Positions 36,937 to 45,501 of a stretch of DNA of 64,000 nt are shown here, in pieces. Source of the DNA: Burkholderiaceae bacterium (GTDB lineage: Bacteria; Pseudomonadota; Gammaproteobacteria; Burkholderiales; Burkholderiaceae_F); NCBI GenBank assembly GCA_022843955.1, contig JALHMQ010000012.1, positions 1 to 64,000 of the forward strand, given 5' to 3'. Numbering within the stretch: the first letter of the stretch is position 1; every line of letters starts with the position of its first letter. The position numbers and the translations under genes are program-made. A model generated the notes under the pieces. That model searched no databases. It was not told where the DNA came from and saw nothing but the letters and a program-made list of their open reading frames with translations.

Positions 36937-37245
36937 ATGAAGACAGTCGTCACCGTGTCCCTCGTAGGTCTGTTGTTGCCAATCAGCGCGGCCGTCGCCG
37001 ACGATGAGTTGTACAAGACCAAGAACTGCTTTGCCTGCCACCGGATCGACCGCAACCACTTGGCTCCCTCGTTCAAGACAATCGCAGCCAAGTACGCCGA
37101 CGTAGAGGGTGCCGACGAGAAGCTGGCAAAGACGGTTCGTGAAGGCAGTGTCGGTGTGTGGGGCCAGGTTCCGATGCCTGCGCAGACCCAGGTGACCGAA
37201 GCCGAAGCGATGACGCTGGTGCGCTGGATTCTGGAACGCAAGTAG
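36937..37245 (+). CDS. Small class I cytochrome c (c551/c552 type)
   Basis: A 102-residue protein with a signal peptide (MKTVVTVSLVGLLLPISAAVA). The heme motif is CFACH near residue 29, and the distal methionine is in VPMPAQ. The C-terminal helix EAEAMTLVRWILERK is typical of cytochrome c551/c552. It is the likely periplasmic electron acceptor of the PQQ dehydrogenase upstream; this pairing is inferred from adjacency. Confidence 0.9.
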   Translation: MKTVVTVSLVGLLLPISAAVADDELYKTKNCFACHRIDRNHLAPSFKTIAAKYADVEGADEKLAKTVREGSVGVWGQVPMPAQTQVTEAEAMTLVRWILERK

Positions 37246-37418
37246 GCAGTCTCGAGCGGCCCGCAATCGCGCAGGCTCGGTTCGACCTCCGCGAGAGTGG
37301 CATCGCGGCCGCGCCGCGACGAACCAAGCAGCCATTTGCTCCGAGCATCAGGAAGACGATGCGCGACGCACGCAGCCTGCCGCGCGCTTTCGATCGCGAT
37401 CTGCACAGCGACGCCGCC

Positions 37419-38615
37419 TCAGCGATCCTGCATCACCTGATGGCGTGCGCGCAGGCGCGCGAACAGCAGTCCCAGGGCCAGCAGCAGCGGCGCGCAGGCC
37501 GCCACCGTCAATGCAGAACCTACCTGTTCCACCGCCAGCGCCACCGCCGCCACGCCGACCGTTTGCCCGAGAAAGAAGCTGCTCGCAAACAGCGACACCG
37601 CGGCACCGCGCGCCTGCGGCGCCATCTGCGTGGCGTTGATCTGCAGCGTGTTGTGCAGCATGTAGAAGCCCAGCCCGGTGGCCAGGCAGGCCAGCGGCGC
37701 GGTCCACCACCACGGCGACAGCGCCACCCCGAGCAGGCCCGCCAGCATCAGCGCCCCGCCGCCCGCGGCCAGCCCCGGCTCGCCCAGGCGCCGCACCAGC
37801 ACCTTCGAGCCGAACGCGAACATCAGCCCGCCCGCTGCCAGCAGCGTGACGATGCCGCCCGCCACCGTGAGCGACACCGCGTGCGTCAGATGCAGATGGG
37901 TGGCAAAGAAAGCCACCGGACCGAACAGCAGCACGCCCTCGGTGAACACCACCGCCAAAATCACCCGCGCCCACGGCTGCCGCAGCACGTAGCCCGCCTC
38001 GCGCAGCAGGTGACCACTGCCGGGCCGCGGCGGCGCCGCCTGCGCGCCGGCGGCGCGCGCCCGCCACAGCAGCACGGTCACCAGCGCGAACCACACTGAC
38101 AGCACCGCGAACGGCAACTGCCAGTAGCCGAAATCGGCGGCAATCCCGCCGAGCCACTGGCCGGCGCCCATGCCGAGGATCTGTCCGGTGAGAAAGCGCG
38201 CCAGCACCAGCTGGCGTCGCTCGTAGGGCACGGCGTCGCCGATCCACGCCATGGCCAGCGGAATGATCGCCGCGCAGCTGGCACCGGCAAGCATGCGTGC
38301 CAGCAGCAGCAGCGACAGCGTGGGCGCCAGCGCGCACAGCGCCGACGTGATGGCCGATGCGCCCAGGGCCACGCCGACCACGCGCCATTTGCCCAGGCGG
38401 TCGCCCAGCGGACCGTAGGCCAGTTGCATCAGCCCGTAGGCGACCGAGAACACGGTGATCACCTGCGCCGCGCCCGCCAGGCTGACGCCGAAGACATCGG
38501 CCAGCGCCGGCAGCTGTGCATCGGTCACGCGCATCGACCCGGCGCTGCCGAAGGCGCCCAACGACAGCAGCACGATCAGTCGACGCTCGTCGCGCGGCTG
38601 CAGCGCGGCGCTCAT
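37419..38615 (-). CDS. MFS transporter (AraJ/Bcr-like efflux family)
   Basis: A 398-residue protein with twelve hydrophobic helices. The MFS loop 2-3 motif GPLGDRLGKWRV is present, together with the antiporter-type ARMLAGASCAAIIPLAMAWI. The substrate is unknown; drug or sugar/metabolite efflux is the usual assignment. It begins a minus-strand cluster of small unrelated genes. The 170 bp before its 3' end towards the cytochrome gene show nothing recognisable. Confidence 0.88.
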   Translation of the reverse strand: MSAALQPRDERRLIVLLSLGAFGSAGSMRVTDAQLPALADVFGVSLAGAAQVITVFSVAYGLMQLAYGPLGDRLGKWRVVGVALGASAITSALCALAPTLSLLLLARMLAGASCAAIIPLAMAWIGDAVPYERRQLVLARFLTGQILGMGAGQWLGGIAADFGYWQLPFAVLSVWFALVTVLLWRARAAGAQAAPPRPGSGHLLREAGYVLRQPWARVILAVVFTEGVLLFGPVAFFATHLHLTHAVSLTVAGGIVTLLAAGGLMFAFGSKVLVRRLGEPGLAAGGGALMLAGLLGVALSPWWWTAPLACLATGLGFYMLHNTLQINATQMAPQARGAAVSLFASSFFLGQTVGVAAVALAVEQVGSALTVAACAPLLLALGLLFARLRARHQVMQDR

Positions 38616-38652
38616 GTGCGCCCCGCGCGCGCCGGGCGGGCGCCGGTTGCGT

Positions 38653-39036
38653 TCAGGCGCGCGGCTGCACGCCGTATGCGATCAACGCGACCACCAGCAG
38701 CGCCAACGCAATCCAATCGAGCCGCACCACCAACGCGATCGCCGGATGCGCCTGCGCGCCGGGCACGAGCCACGCGAGCACCAGGAACGAGGCCACGCTG
38801 AATACCGCGGCGATCAGGGCCGCCCACTGCAGCGGCGCGCGGAACGCCGCCACCAGCAGAAACGCGCCGAGCAGCCCGAACAGCACGGCGCGATGCCGCA
38901 GCAGCAGTTCCAGCGTCGGCGTGTCGACATCCACGCCATACAGGCGCGTCAGTTGCGTCCTGCTGACCACACCGACCAGCGGCAGCAGATGCAGCACACC
39001 GACCAACAGCAGCACCGCGGAAACAACCCAGCGCAT
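38653..39036 (-). CDS. Small four-helix integral membrane protein, function unknown
   Basis: A 127-residue protein with four hydrophobic helices starting MRWVVSAVLLLVGVLHLLPL. ATG 39036 was chosen as the start that places the first helix at the N-terminus. Homologous small proteins occur in other proteobacteria and are sometimes misnamed adenylyltransferase; no catalytic motif is visible. It lies 37 bp upstream of the MFS gene in the same direction, possibly co-transcribed. Confidence 0.7.
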   Translation of the reverse strand: MRWVVSAVLLLVGVLHLLPLVGVVSRTQLTRLYGVDVDTPTLELLLRHRAVLFGLLGAFLLVAAFRAPLQWAALIAAVFSVASFLVLAWLVPGAQAHPAIALVVRLDWIALALLVVALIAYGVQPRA

Positions 39037-39188
39037 TGGCGACCTCCACGAACGGGAGGCCCGGTGTAGCAACGCAGATGGCAGGCGGCAATGACGTCAC
39101 AGGTAATCGCTCGCTCGGCAGCGAGGCGCCCTGCCGCGCCGCAGCCCGGCGGCGGCGCGCCCATCGTCGAACAGGGAACAAAGCCGAA

Positions 39189-39920
39189 TCACCGCACCAA
39201 AGGCCGGATTGCCGTGAAGCCGCCGTCCACGCTCCATACCTGCCCGGTGACGCGCTGCGCGTCGTCGCCCAGCAGCCAGTCGATCAGCGAGGCCAGTTCG
39301 TCGGCGCTGCCGATGCCACCCAATGGGTACTGCTTCGCCGAGGCTTCGCGCATCGCCTCGCTGCGCAGCAGCCCGGCAGCCAGTGGCGTGTCCATCAGGC
39401 CGGTGGCAACCGCGTTGATGCGCAGACCGTGCGGCGCGTAGGTGGCGGCGGCGCTGCGCACCATCGCCTCGATGCCGCCCTTGGCGGCGGCGATCGCCTC
39501 ATGGTTGGCGACGCCGATCTGCGCTGCCACGGTGGACACGAACACCGCGGCGCCGGGCGACTTGGCTGCCAGCAACGCCGCACTCCATGCGCGCAGCGTG
39601 AAGAACGCGGAATCGAGGCTGGCAGCGAGCGTGTCGCGCCACTGCGCCTCGGAGGTGCGGTGCGCGGGCGCCAGCAGGATCGTGCCCGGGCAATGCACCA
39701 GCAGCGTGGGCAGGCCGAGCTGGTCACGGCACTGCGCGACCGCAGTCGCCGCGCCATCGAAGGTCGATACGTCGGCGCAGATGCGCGCGCCTGCCTCCAC
39801 GTCGGCGAGGCGCTCGGCGCTGCGGCTGACCGCCGCGCAGGCCACCCCCCGTGCCGCCAGGCGGGTCAGCACCGCGCGGCCGAGACCGCCGGCAGCACCA
39901 GGTATCAGGGCAATCGACAT
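39189..39920 (-). CDS. SDR-family oxidoreductase with atypical active site
   Basis: A 243-residue SDR protein. The cofactor motif GAAGGLG and the serine in FVSTVAAQ are present, but the active-site Y-x-x-x-K reads IAAAK within NHEAIAAAKGG, so the catalytic tyrosine is missing. This NHEAIAAAK form occurs as a recognisable SDR subgroup. The ending VWSVDGGFTAIRP is normal for the family. ATG 39920 starts directly with the Rossmann strand; the frame upstream is unsupported. The substrate is unknown, and activity by the classical mechanism is doubtful. Confidence 0.85.
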   Translation of the reverse strand: MSIALIPGAAGGLGRAVLTRLAARGVACAAVSRSAERLADVEAGARICADVSTFDGAATAVAQCRDQLGLPTLLVHCPGTILLAPAHRTSEAQWRDTLAASLDSAFFTLRAWSAALLAAKSPGAAVFVSTVAAQIGVANHEAIAAAKGGIEAMVRSAAATYAPHGLRINAVATGLMDTPLAAGLLRSEAMREASAKQYPLGGIGSADELASLIDWLLGDDAQRVTGQVWSVDGGFTAIRPLVR

Positions 39921-40009
39921 CAGCTTCCTGTCAGGAACGGCGCCACAGCGCCAACGGTTGAAACATCGCCGGCGTAATCGCAAGAGACCGCCGGCGGCCT
40001 CGCATAGGC

Positions 40010-40987
40010 TCAGGGCAGCAGCAGCGACGAGCCGGTGGTCTTGCGCGCCTGCAGGTCACGATGCGCCTGTGCCGCATCGGCCAGTGCGTAACGCTGGTCG
40101 ATGTCGACCTTGATCGTGCCCGCCAGCATGAGGTCGAACATTTCCTGGGCCGAGGCTTCCAGGCGGCTGCGTGGCACCAGGTGGGTGCCGAGCGTGGGGC
40201 GGGTGACGAACAGCGACCCCTTGGCCGCGAGCGTACCCAGGCTGACGCCGGTGACCGCGCCCGAGGCGTTGCCGAAACTCACCATCAAACCGCGCGGCTG
40301 CAGGCAGTCGAGCGAGCCCTCCCAGGTGTCCTTGCCGACGCCGTCGTAGACCACCGGCACCTTGGCGCCTCCGGTCAGCTCCTTCACGCGCTCGGCGAAG
40401 TTCTCGCGGCTGTAATTGATCGTGGCCCACGCGCCGTGCGCCTTGGCCAGCGCCGCCTTCTCGTCCGAACTGACGGTGCCGATCAGCTTCACGCCGAGCG
40501 CCTTGGCCCACTGGCAGGCGATCAGACCGACGCCGCCGGCGGCCGCATGGAACAGGATCGTCTCGTTGCCCTGCAGCCGGTAGGTCTGGCGGAACAGATA
40601 TTGCACGGTCAGACCCTTGAGCATCACCGCCGCCGCGTCGTCGAAGCTGATCTTCTTCGGCAGCCGCACCACCATCGTGGCCGGCATCACGCGCACGTCG
40701 GCATACGCGCCCAGCGGACCCTGGCCGTGGGCGACGCGATCGCCCTCTTTCAGGAACTTGACGTTGCTGCCCACCGCCTCGACCACGCCAGCCGCCTCGA
40801 AGCCCAGGCCCGCCGGCAGCGGCGTCGGATACAGCCCGGTTCGGTAATACACGTCGATGAAGTTCAAGCCGACCGCATGGTTGCGGATACGCACTTCGTC
40901 GGGGCCCGGGTCGCCGACCTCCACTTGCTCGAGTTGCAGTACGTCGGGACCACCGAACTGGTGGATGCGGATCGCCTGTGCCTTCAT
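40010..40987 (-). CDS. qor: NADPH:quinone reductase (zinc-free MDR family)
   Basis: A 325-residue quinone oxidoreductase. It starts MKAQAIRIHQFGGPDVL after a good GGAGAACACC. It shows GLNFIDVYYRTGLYP, the nucleotide-binding FHAAAGGVGLIACQWAK and the C-terminal GSSLLLP. The zinc cysteines of alcohol dehydrogenases are absent. It reduces quinones by one or two electrons with NADPH. It lies 20 bp downstream of the EamA transporter. Confidence 0.93.
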   Translation of the reverse strand: MKAQAIRIHQFGGPDVLQLEQVEVGDPGPDEVRIRNHAVGLNFIDVYYRTGLYPTPLPAGLGFEAAGVVEAVGSNVKFLKEGDRVAHGQGPLGAYADVRVMPATMVVRLPKKISFDDAAAVMLKGLTVQYLFRQTYRLQGNETILFHAAAGGVGLIACQWAKALGVKLIGTVSSDEKAALAKAHGAWATINYSRENFAERVKELTGGAKVPVVYDGVGKDTWEGSLDCLQPRGLMVSFGNASGAVTGVSLGTLAAKGSLFVTRPTLGTHLVPRSRLEASAQEMFDLMLAGTIKVDIDQRYALADAAQAHRDLQARKTTGSSLLLP

Positions 40988-41007
40988 GGTGTTCTCCTGA
41001 GATGTGT

Positions 41008-41955
41008 TCAGTCCGGGACCTTGCCCGGCTGTGGCGTCGCCCCTGCGGACGCGCCTTTCTTCGACAGCACGAATACCCCGGCCAGGACCAGCACGGTGCC
41101 GGCAACTTGCCAGCCCGTGATGGCCTCGCCGAGAAAGATGTAGCCCAACGCGATGGTTGCCACCGGGCCGACCGTGCCCATCAACGCGGCGTTGCCGGCG
41201 CCGATGCGCGCCACCGCCATCATCGTCGCAAACACCGGCAGCACGGTACAGAACACCGCGTTGAACAGCGACAGCCACAGCACCGGTGCGCCGGCTGCCA
41301 GGTTGGCCAACGGCCGCATCAGCAAGAAATGCAGGAACACGCCGGCCGAGGCGGCGCACATCGCATAGGCGGTCAGGCGGATCGCGCCGACCCGCGCCAC
41401 CAGTTCGCCCGACAACACCAGGTAGCACGCGTAGCAAAAGGCGCTGCCGAACACCAGCAGCGCACCGAGCGCCACGTCATCGCCTTCCAGCTTCACGTCA
41501 TGCCAGAACACCAGCAGGATGCCCGCGTACGACAGGCCCAGCGCCAGCATGTCCAGCCGCACGATGCGGCGCCCCAGGAACAGCGCACTCATCAGCAGCA
41601 CCAGGGTCGGGTTCAGGTACAGGATCAGCCGCTCAAGCGCGGCGGTGATGTACTGCAGGCCGAGGAAGTCGAGGTAGCTGGCGGCGTAGTAGCCGAGCAG
41701 GCCGATCACCGACAGGCGCACATGATCACGCCCGGACAGCGGTGCGGCGCCGCGCGACGTCCACCACAGTGCCAGCGCGAAAAACGGCAGGGCGAACGCC
41801 ATGCGCAGCGCGATCAGCGTCTCGGCATCCACGCCGTGGCGATACGCCAGCTTGACGACGATGGCCTTGGCAGAGAACAGCACGCTGCCGAGCACGGCGA
41901 GCAGCAGTCCGGAGGTGAAGCGCGAGCCGGCGGCAGATGGAGCGGATAAAGGCAC
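41008..41955 (-). CDS. EamA-family (DMT) metabolite transporter
   Basis: A 315-residue protein with ten hydrophobic helices in two EamA repeats. The second repeat shows GYIFLGEAITGWQVAGTVLVLAGV, typical of the family. Members export amino acids or other metabolites; the substrate cannot be assigned. It is followed closely by qor. Confidence 0.88.
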   Translation of the reverse strand: MPLSAPSAAGSRFTSGLLLAVLGSVLFSAKAIVVKLAYRHGVDAETLIALRMAFALPFFALALWWTSRGAAPLSGRDHVRLSVIGLLGYYAASYLDFLGLQYITAALERLILYLNPTLVLLMSALFLGRRIVRLDMLALGLSYAGILLVFWHDVKLEGDDVALGALLVFGSAFCYACYLVLSGELVARVGAIRLTAYAMCAASAGVFLHFLLMRPLANLAAGAPVLWLSLFNAVFCTVLPVFATMMAVARIGAGNAALMGTVGPVATIALGYIFLGEAITGWQVAGTVLVLAGVFVLSKKGASAGATPQPGKVPD

Positions 41956-42231
41956 GCGGCGATTCTACGGAGATGATCGCCACCATCGGCCACGCGGCGC
42001 GTCCGCGCCGGCGCGCCGTGCCACCGTCCAGCGCGAGCGCCGATGCGATCGATCACCCGGCTGGCTGATTCCACTCAACACCGGCTGGACCCGCCGACCC
42101 ACGCACCGCGACGCCCGACGGGCCCGCCCTGTCGGGCCGCGGGGCCGGTTCGCGCGGACCTCAGGTTGGCCGACAGACATGGATCACCGGCTGCGGTAAC
42201 TTCGTGCCCTCGTCCCGATCCGGCCAACACG

Positions 42232-42570
42232 ATGTTCGTTCCGACCCCCACCCAGGCCTGGCTGCTGCTGTTTGTCGCCGGACTGCTGGAGATCGGCTGG
42301 GCGGTCGGGCTCAAGTACACCGACGGCTTCAACCGCCCGCTGCCGTCGCTGATCGTGGTCGCCACCGCGCTGCTGTCGTTCTGGCTGCTGGGCCTGGCGA
42401 TCAAGGTGCTGCCGGTTGGCACCGCCTACGCCGTGTGGGTCGGCATCGGTGCGGTCGGCGCGGCGGTGCTCGGCATGCTGCTGTTCCGCGAGCCGGCCAC
42501 CGCGGCACGCATCGCCTGCATCGTGCTGATCGTTGCCGGCGTGCTGGGCCTCAAGTTGCTCAGTGACTGA
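42232..42570 (+). CDS. gdx: SMR-family guanidinium exporter Gdx (SugE)
   Basis: A 112-residue small multidrug resistance protein with four helices. The Gdx-type motifs LLEIGWAVGLKYTDGF (with the central glutamate), LPVGTAYAVWVGIGAVG and the C-terminal IVLIVAGVLGLKLLS identify the SugE/Gdx subgroup, which exports guanidinium in exchange for protons. No guanidine riboswitch was recognised in the 276-bp upstream gap, which holds only a GC-rich hairpin (GCCCGAC / GTCGGGC, 42113-42137). Confidence 0.93.
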   Translation: MFVPTPTQAWLLLFVAGLLEIGWAVGLKYTDGFNRPLPSLIVVATALLSFWLLGLAIKVLPVGTAYAVWVGIGAVGAAVLGMLLFREPATAARIACIVLIVAGVLGLKLLSD

Positions 42571-42592
42571 ACCGCGGCAGCGCGCCGCGCGC

Positions 42593-43114
42593 TCAGTGCC
42601 GGGTCGCGCTGCCGCTGCCGTGACCACCACTGCCGACGCGAAAGAAGTCGGGCACCTGCGCCCGGTCGGCATCGCCGAGCATCTCTTCGGTCGCCGGCTC
42701 CACTCCCAGCACCTCGACATCCACGCGCAGCGCCAGTCCAGCAAGCGGGTGGTTGCCGTCGAGCACAACCACCTCGTCGGTCAGGTCGATCACCGTGTAG
42801 ATGCGGCCATCGGCCGGCTGGCCCGGCACGCCTTCGACCTTCATGCCGAGATCGACGTCCTGGCCGAGCAGCTTGAGCGGCACCACGTGCAGCAGGCTGG
42901 CATCGTCGTCACCGAAGGCGTCGTCCGGCTGCAGGTACACGCTGGTGGCGTAACCACTTTCCTGGCCGTCGAGGGCGGCCTCGACGCGCGGAAAGATGTC
43001 ATCGGCACCATGCAGGTAGACCAGCGGGCGCTCGCCGCTTTCGTCCAGCAGTTCACCCTGCGCATCGAACAGGCGCACCTTGAGGCTGACCAGGCAGCCG
43101 GCGGAAATCTTCAT
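42593..43114 (-). CDS. slyD: FKBP-type peptidyl-prolyl isomerase, SlyD-like
   Basis: A 173-residue protein with an FKBP core (VSLKVRLFDAQGELLDES, PLVYLHGADDIFPRVEAAL) interrupted by the insert-in-flap domain, as in SlyD. It is followed by a short tail ending HGSGSATRH with few metal ligands compared with E. coli SlyD. It acts as prolyl isomerase and chaperone. It diverges from the hydroxylase gene at 43170. Confidence 0.9.
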   Translation of the reverse strand: MKISAGCLVSLKVRLFDAQGELLDESGERPLVYLHGADDIFPRVEAALDGQESGYATSVYLQPDDAFGDDDASLLHVVPLKLLGQDVDLGMKVEGVPGQPADGRIYTVIDLTDEVVVLDGNHPLAGLALRVDVEVLGVEPATEEMLGDADRAQVPDFFRVGSGGHGSGSATRH

Positions 43115-43169
43115 CGAAGCCACATCACATCCTGCGGTCTCATCGCGACGGTGAATTATTCTCGCACCG

Positions 43170-44318
43170 ATGATCACTCCTCCCCTGACCACACTGAGCG
43201 ACATGCCGGTCGCGCAGTTCATGCGCCATACCTGGCAGCGCCACCCGCGGCTGATCCGCCGGGCACTCCCCGGACTCGCTGCGCCCGTGAGCCCGGCACA
43301 GCTGTTCGCGCTGGCCGCCCGTGACGATGTCGAATCGCGCCTGGTGACCGCGTTCGGGGGAACGTGGAAGCTGCGCCATGGGCCGCTGGCGGCAAGCGCC
43401 CTGCCTGCCCGCACGCGCGGGCGCTGGTCGCTGCTGGTGCAGGGGGTGGATCTGTACCTGCCGGCGGCGGCGCAGTTGCGCGAGCAGTTCCGCTTCGTTG
43501 CCGACGCGCGGCTTGACGACGTGATGGTGAGCTACGCGAGCGACGGCGGCGGCGTCGGTCCGCACGTCGATTCCTACGACGTGTTCCTGCTGCAGGCGCA
43601 CGGGCGGCGGCGTTGGCGCATCGGCCGCCAGCGCGACCTAGCCTTGGTGCCGGGCCTGCCGCTGAAGATCCTGGCCGACTTTCGCCCGACGCAGGAGTGG
43701 GTGCTCGAACCCGGCGACCTGCTCTACCTGCCGCCCGGCGTGGCGCATGACGGCGTCGCCGTCGGCCCGGACTGCGTCACCTGCTCGATCGGCTTTCGCG
43801 CTCCCCGCTATCGCGATCTGGCCGACCCCTGGCTGGATGCGCTGGCCGAGACCGCCTACGACCTGCCCGCGCTGCGCGCGCGGCTCGCAGATGCGGCGGA
43901 TCGTCCGGCGCGCCAGCCGGCCCGCCTACCGGCGCAGATGATCGACCGCACGCACGCCAGGCTGGCGACGCTGCGGCCCACGCGCGCGCACGCCGAGCAG
44001 GCGCTGCTGGCGGTGCTGAGCGAGCCCAAGCAGGTGGTGAGCTTTGCGCCGCCGGCGCCGCCGCTGGCGGCTGCGCAGTTCGCCCGCCGCATGGCGAAAC
44101 GCGGCGTGCAGCTCGACCTGTGCACGCGCCTCATGCACACCACCGGCCGCCTCGGCATCAACGGTGAAGTGGCGCCGCTGCCGGCCGCCGAACGCGCAGC
44201 GGTGACCCGGCTCGCCCACCAGCGCGCACTCACGCCCGCCCAATGCACGAGTCTGCCGCCGGCGGTCTGCGAGCGCCTCTACCGGTGGTATGTTGACGGT
44301 TGGCTGCACTTGGGCTGA
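43170..44318 (+). CDS. roxA: JmjC-type ribosomal oxygenase (RoxA/YcfD-like)
   Basis: A 382-residue cupin/JmjC oxygenase. The Fe(II) motif HVD is in VGPHVDSYDVF and the distal histidine in LPPGVAHDG; the arginine-rich winged-helix C-terminal part follows. YcfD/RoxA hydroxylates an arginine of ribosomal protein L16 using 2-oxoglutarate and oxygen. ATG 43170 and the later ATG of SDMPVAQFM are both plausible starts. The next gene starts 36 bp downstream. Confidence 0.88.
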   Translation: MITPPLTTLSDMPVAQFMRHTWQRHPRLIRRALPGLAAPVSPAQLFALAARDDVESRLVTAFGGTWKLRHGPLAASALPARTRGRWSLLVQGVDLYLPAAAQLREQFRFVADARLDDVMVSYASDGGGVGPHVDSYDVFLLQAHGRRRWRIGRQRDLALVPGLPLKILADFRPTQEWVLEPGDLLYLPPGVAHDGVAVGPDCVTCSIGFRAPRYRDLADPWLDALAETAYDLPALRARLADAADRPARQPARLPAQMIDRTHARLATLRPTRAHAEQALLAVLSEPKQVVSFAPPAPPLAAAQFARRMAKRGVQLDLCTRLMHTTGRLGINGEVAPLPAAERAAVTRLAHQRALTPAQCTSLPPAVCERLYRWYVDGWLHLG

Positions 44319-44353
44319 AGCCCGCCCGGACCGCCACCGCGACGCACCGCGCC

Positions 44354-44842
44354 ATGAACGATTCCCCCCAACGCCAGCTCATCACCTCGCGCGCCGAGTT
44401 GGCCAACGCACTGCCGGGCCTGCTCTCGCTGGCTCGTCACAGTGTGCGTTGCTGTGCGCACGACGGGGCGGTGTTCAACCTCGGCGCGCTGGCGGTGGTC
44501 GACCTGCTCGGTCAACTGGTCCTGGCTCACCGCGAACTCGCCGTGCGGGTGCTGGTCGATGACCCGCAGTGGATCGAGACCGCCGCCCCGCGCTTCAAGG
44601 CGCTGCAGCGGCGGCTCGTGCATGCGGTGCAGGTGCGGACGGCGAACCCACAGGACCCGGTCGGGGCCGACATGCAGTTGCTGATCGACAACCGGCATGG
44701 CCTGTTGCTGCGATCCACCGTGCTGACCAGCGGCGAACTGTGGCTCGCCAGCCCGCATCGGGTCCAGCCGCTGGCCACCGACTTCGATCGCCGCTGGGCC
44801 GCCGCCGCCCACGACCTGCCCGTGGCGCCGCTCGGCCTCTAG
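44354..44842 (+). CDS. Conserved hypothetical protein next to the ribosomal oxygenase
   Basis: A 162-residue soluble protein with no signal peptide or membrane helix. It shows alternating strands and helices with LVDDPQWIETAAPRFKALQR and LIDNRHGLLLRS, somewhat reminiscent of phospholipase-D-like or stress-response protein folds, but no catalytic motif can be named. It lies 36 bp after roxA in the same direction, so the two may be co-transcribed. Function unknown. Confidence 0.75.
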   Translation: MNDSPQRQLITSRAELANALPGLLSLARHSVRCCAHDGAVFNLGALAVVDLLGQLVLAHRELAVRVLVDDPQWIETAAPRFKALQRRLVHAVQVRTANPQDPVGADMQLLIDNRHGLLLRSTVLTSGELWLASPHRVQPLATDFDRRWAAAAHDLPVAPLGL

Positions 44843-44936
44843 CGGCGCCGATCACCTGCTTGCGCCAGCCGGGCAAACGCGATTGCGTACGCGGACGACT
44901 ACACTCGCGGGTTGGCGGGTGGTTCAGCGAGTCGAG

Positions 44937-44959
44937 CGGTCACGGTTCCTTCGTGACCG
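44937..44959 (+). promoter_or_regulatory. Hairpin in leader of small lipoprotein gene
   Basis: Perfect 8-bp inverted repeat CGGTCACG / CGTGACCG with a 7-nt loop, 82 bp before the ATG at 45041. There is no T-run. A -10-like TACACT lies at 44900-44905 just upstream, so this would form at the 5' end of the transcript. Confidence 0.4.
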
Positions 44960-45040
44960 ATTCGACACCCTGCACCGTCTGCCGGAAGAACATTAGGTCT
45001 TCCCGTCAACTCCAACTCAACCCCCCGAAAGGCCAGTTCC

Positions 45041-45277
45041 ATGAAGAAGTCTCTGCTGCTCGCTTCCATCGCCGTCGTTGCCCTGGCGGCTTGCGGCAAA
45101 CCGGCGCCTGCCCCGGCCCCGGCACCTGCCCCCGCGCCCGCCGCGCCCGCTCCCGCCCCTGCTCCGACGCCGGAACCGGCTCCGGCCCCCGCGCCTGAAG
45201 CCAAGAAGGACGAAGCCGCACCTGCCGCTGCGCCTGCCGCCGCGCCGGAAGCCAAGAAAGAAGAAGCCAAGAAGTAA
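45041..45277 (+). CDS. Small Pro/Ala-rich lipoprotein
   Basis: A 78-residue protein. It has a signal with lipobox LAAC (C19), then a tail made of Ala-Pro repeats ending in charged A/E/K-rich repeats (EAKKDEAAP, EAKKEEAKK). No folded domain is predicted; it would be an extended, flexible outer-membrane-anchored stalk. A clear terminator follows, supporting a real monocistronic gene. Function unknown; envelope spacing or surface coating is possible. Confidence 0.8.
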   Translation: MKKSLLLASIAVVALAACGKPAPAPAPAPAPAPAAPAPAPAPTPEPAPAPAPEAKKDEAAPAAAPAAAPEAKKEEAKK

Positions 45278-45297
45278 TCGGTTTCTGCCAGTCGACA

Positions 45298-45324
45298 AAG
45301 GCCGGCACCGCGTGCCGGCCTTTT
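45298..45324 (+). terminator. Rho-independent terminator of small lipoprotein gene
   Basis: Eleven-base-pair stem AAGGCCGGCAC / GTGCCGGCCTT with a 3-nt loop ending in four T. Confidence 0.85.
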
Positions 45325-45501
45325 CGTTTCTTCCGGCCTTTGCGTAGCGCGCCGGCGCCAGGCGATCACGCGAGCTGTGCTGCTATGGTCGGTGCCTCGA
45401 CTGGGTGTCGCCCGTCGCCAAGGCCGGTGCGCGGCGACCGCTAACCGATCCGACATCCCACCCGACATCCGCTGTCCCATCCTTGTCACGATCGACCCTC
45501 A

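Noticed and set aside
42113-42137. Possible guanidine riboswitch upstream of gdx
   Set aside because: There is a GC-rich hairpin, but the conserved bases of guanidine-I, -II (tandem ACGR loops) or -III classes were not found.
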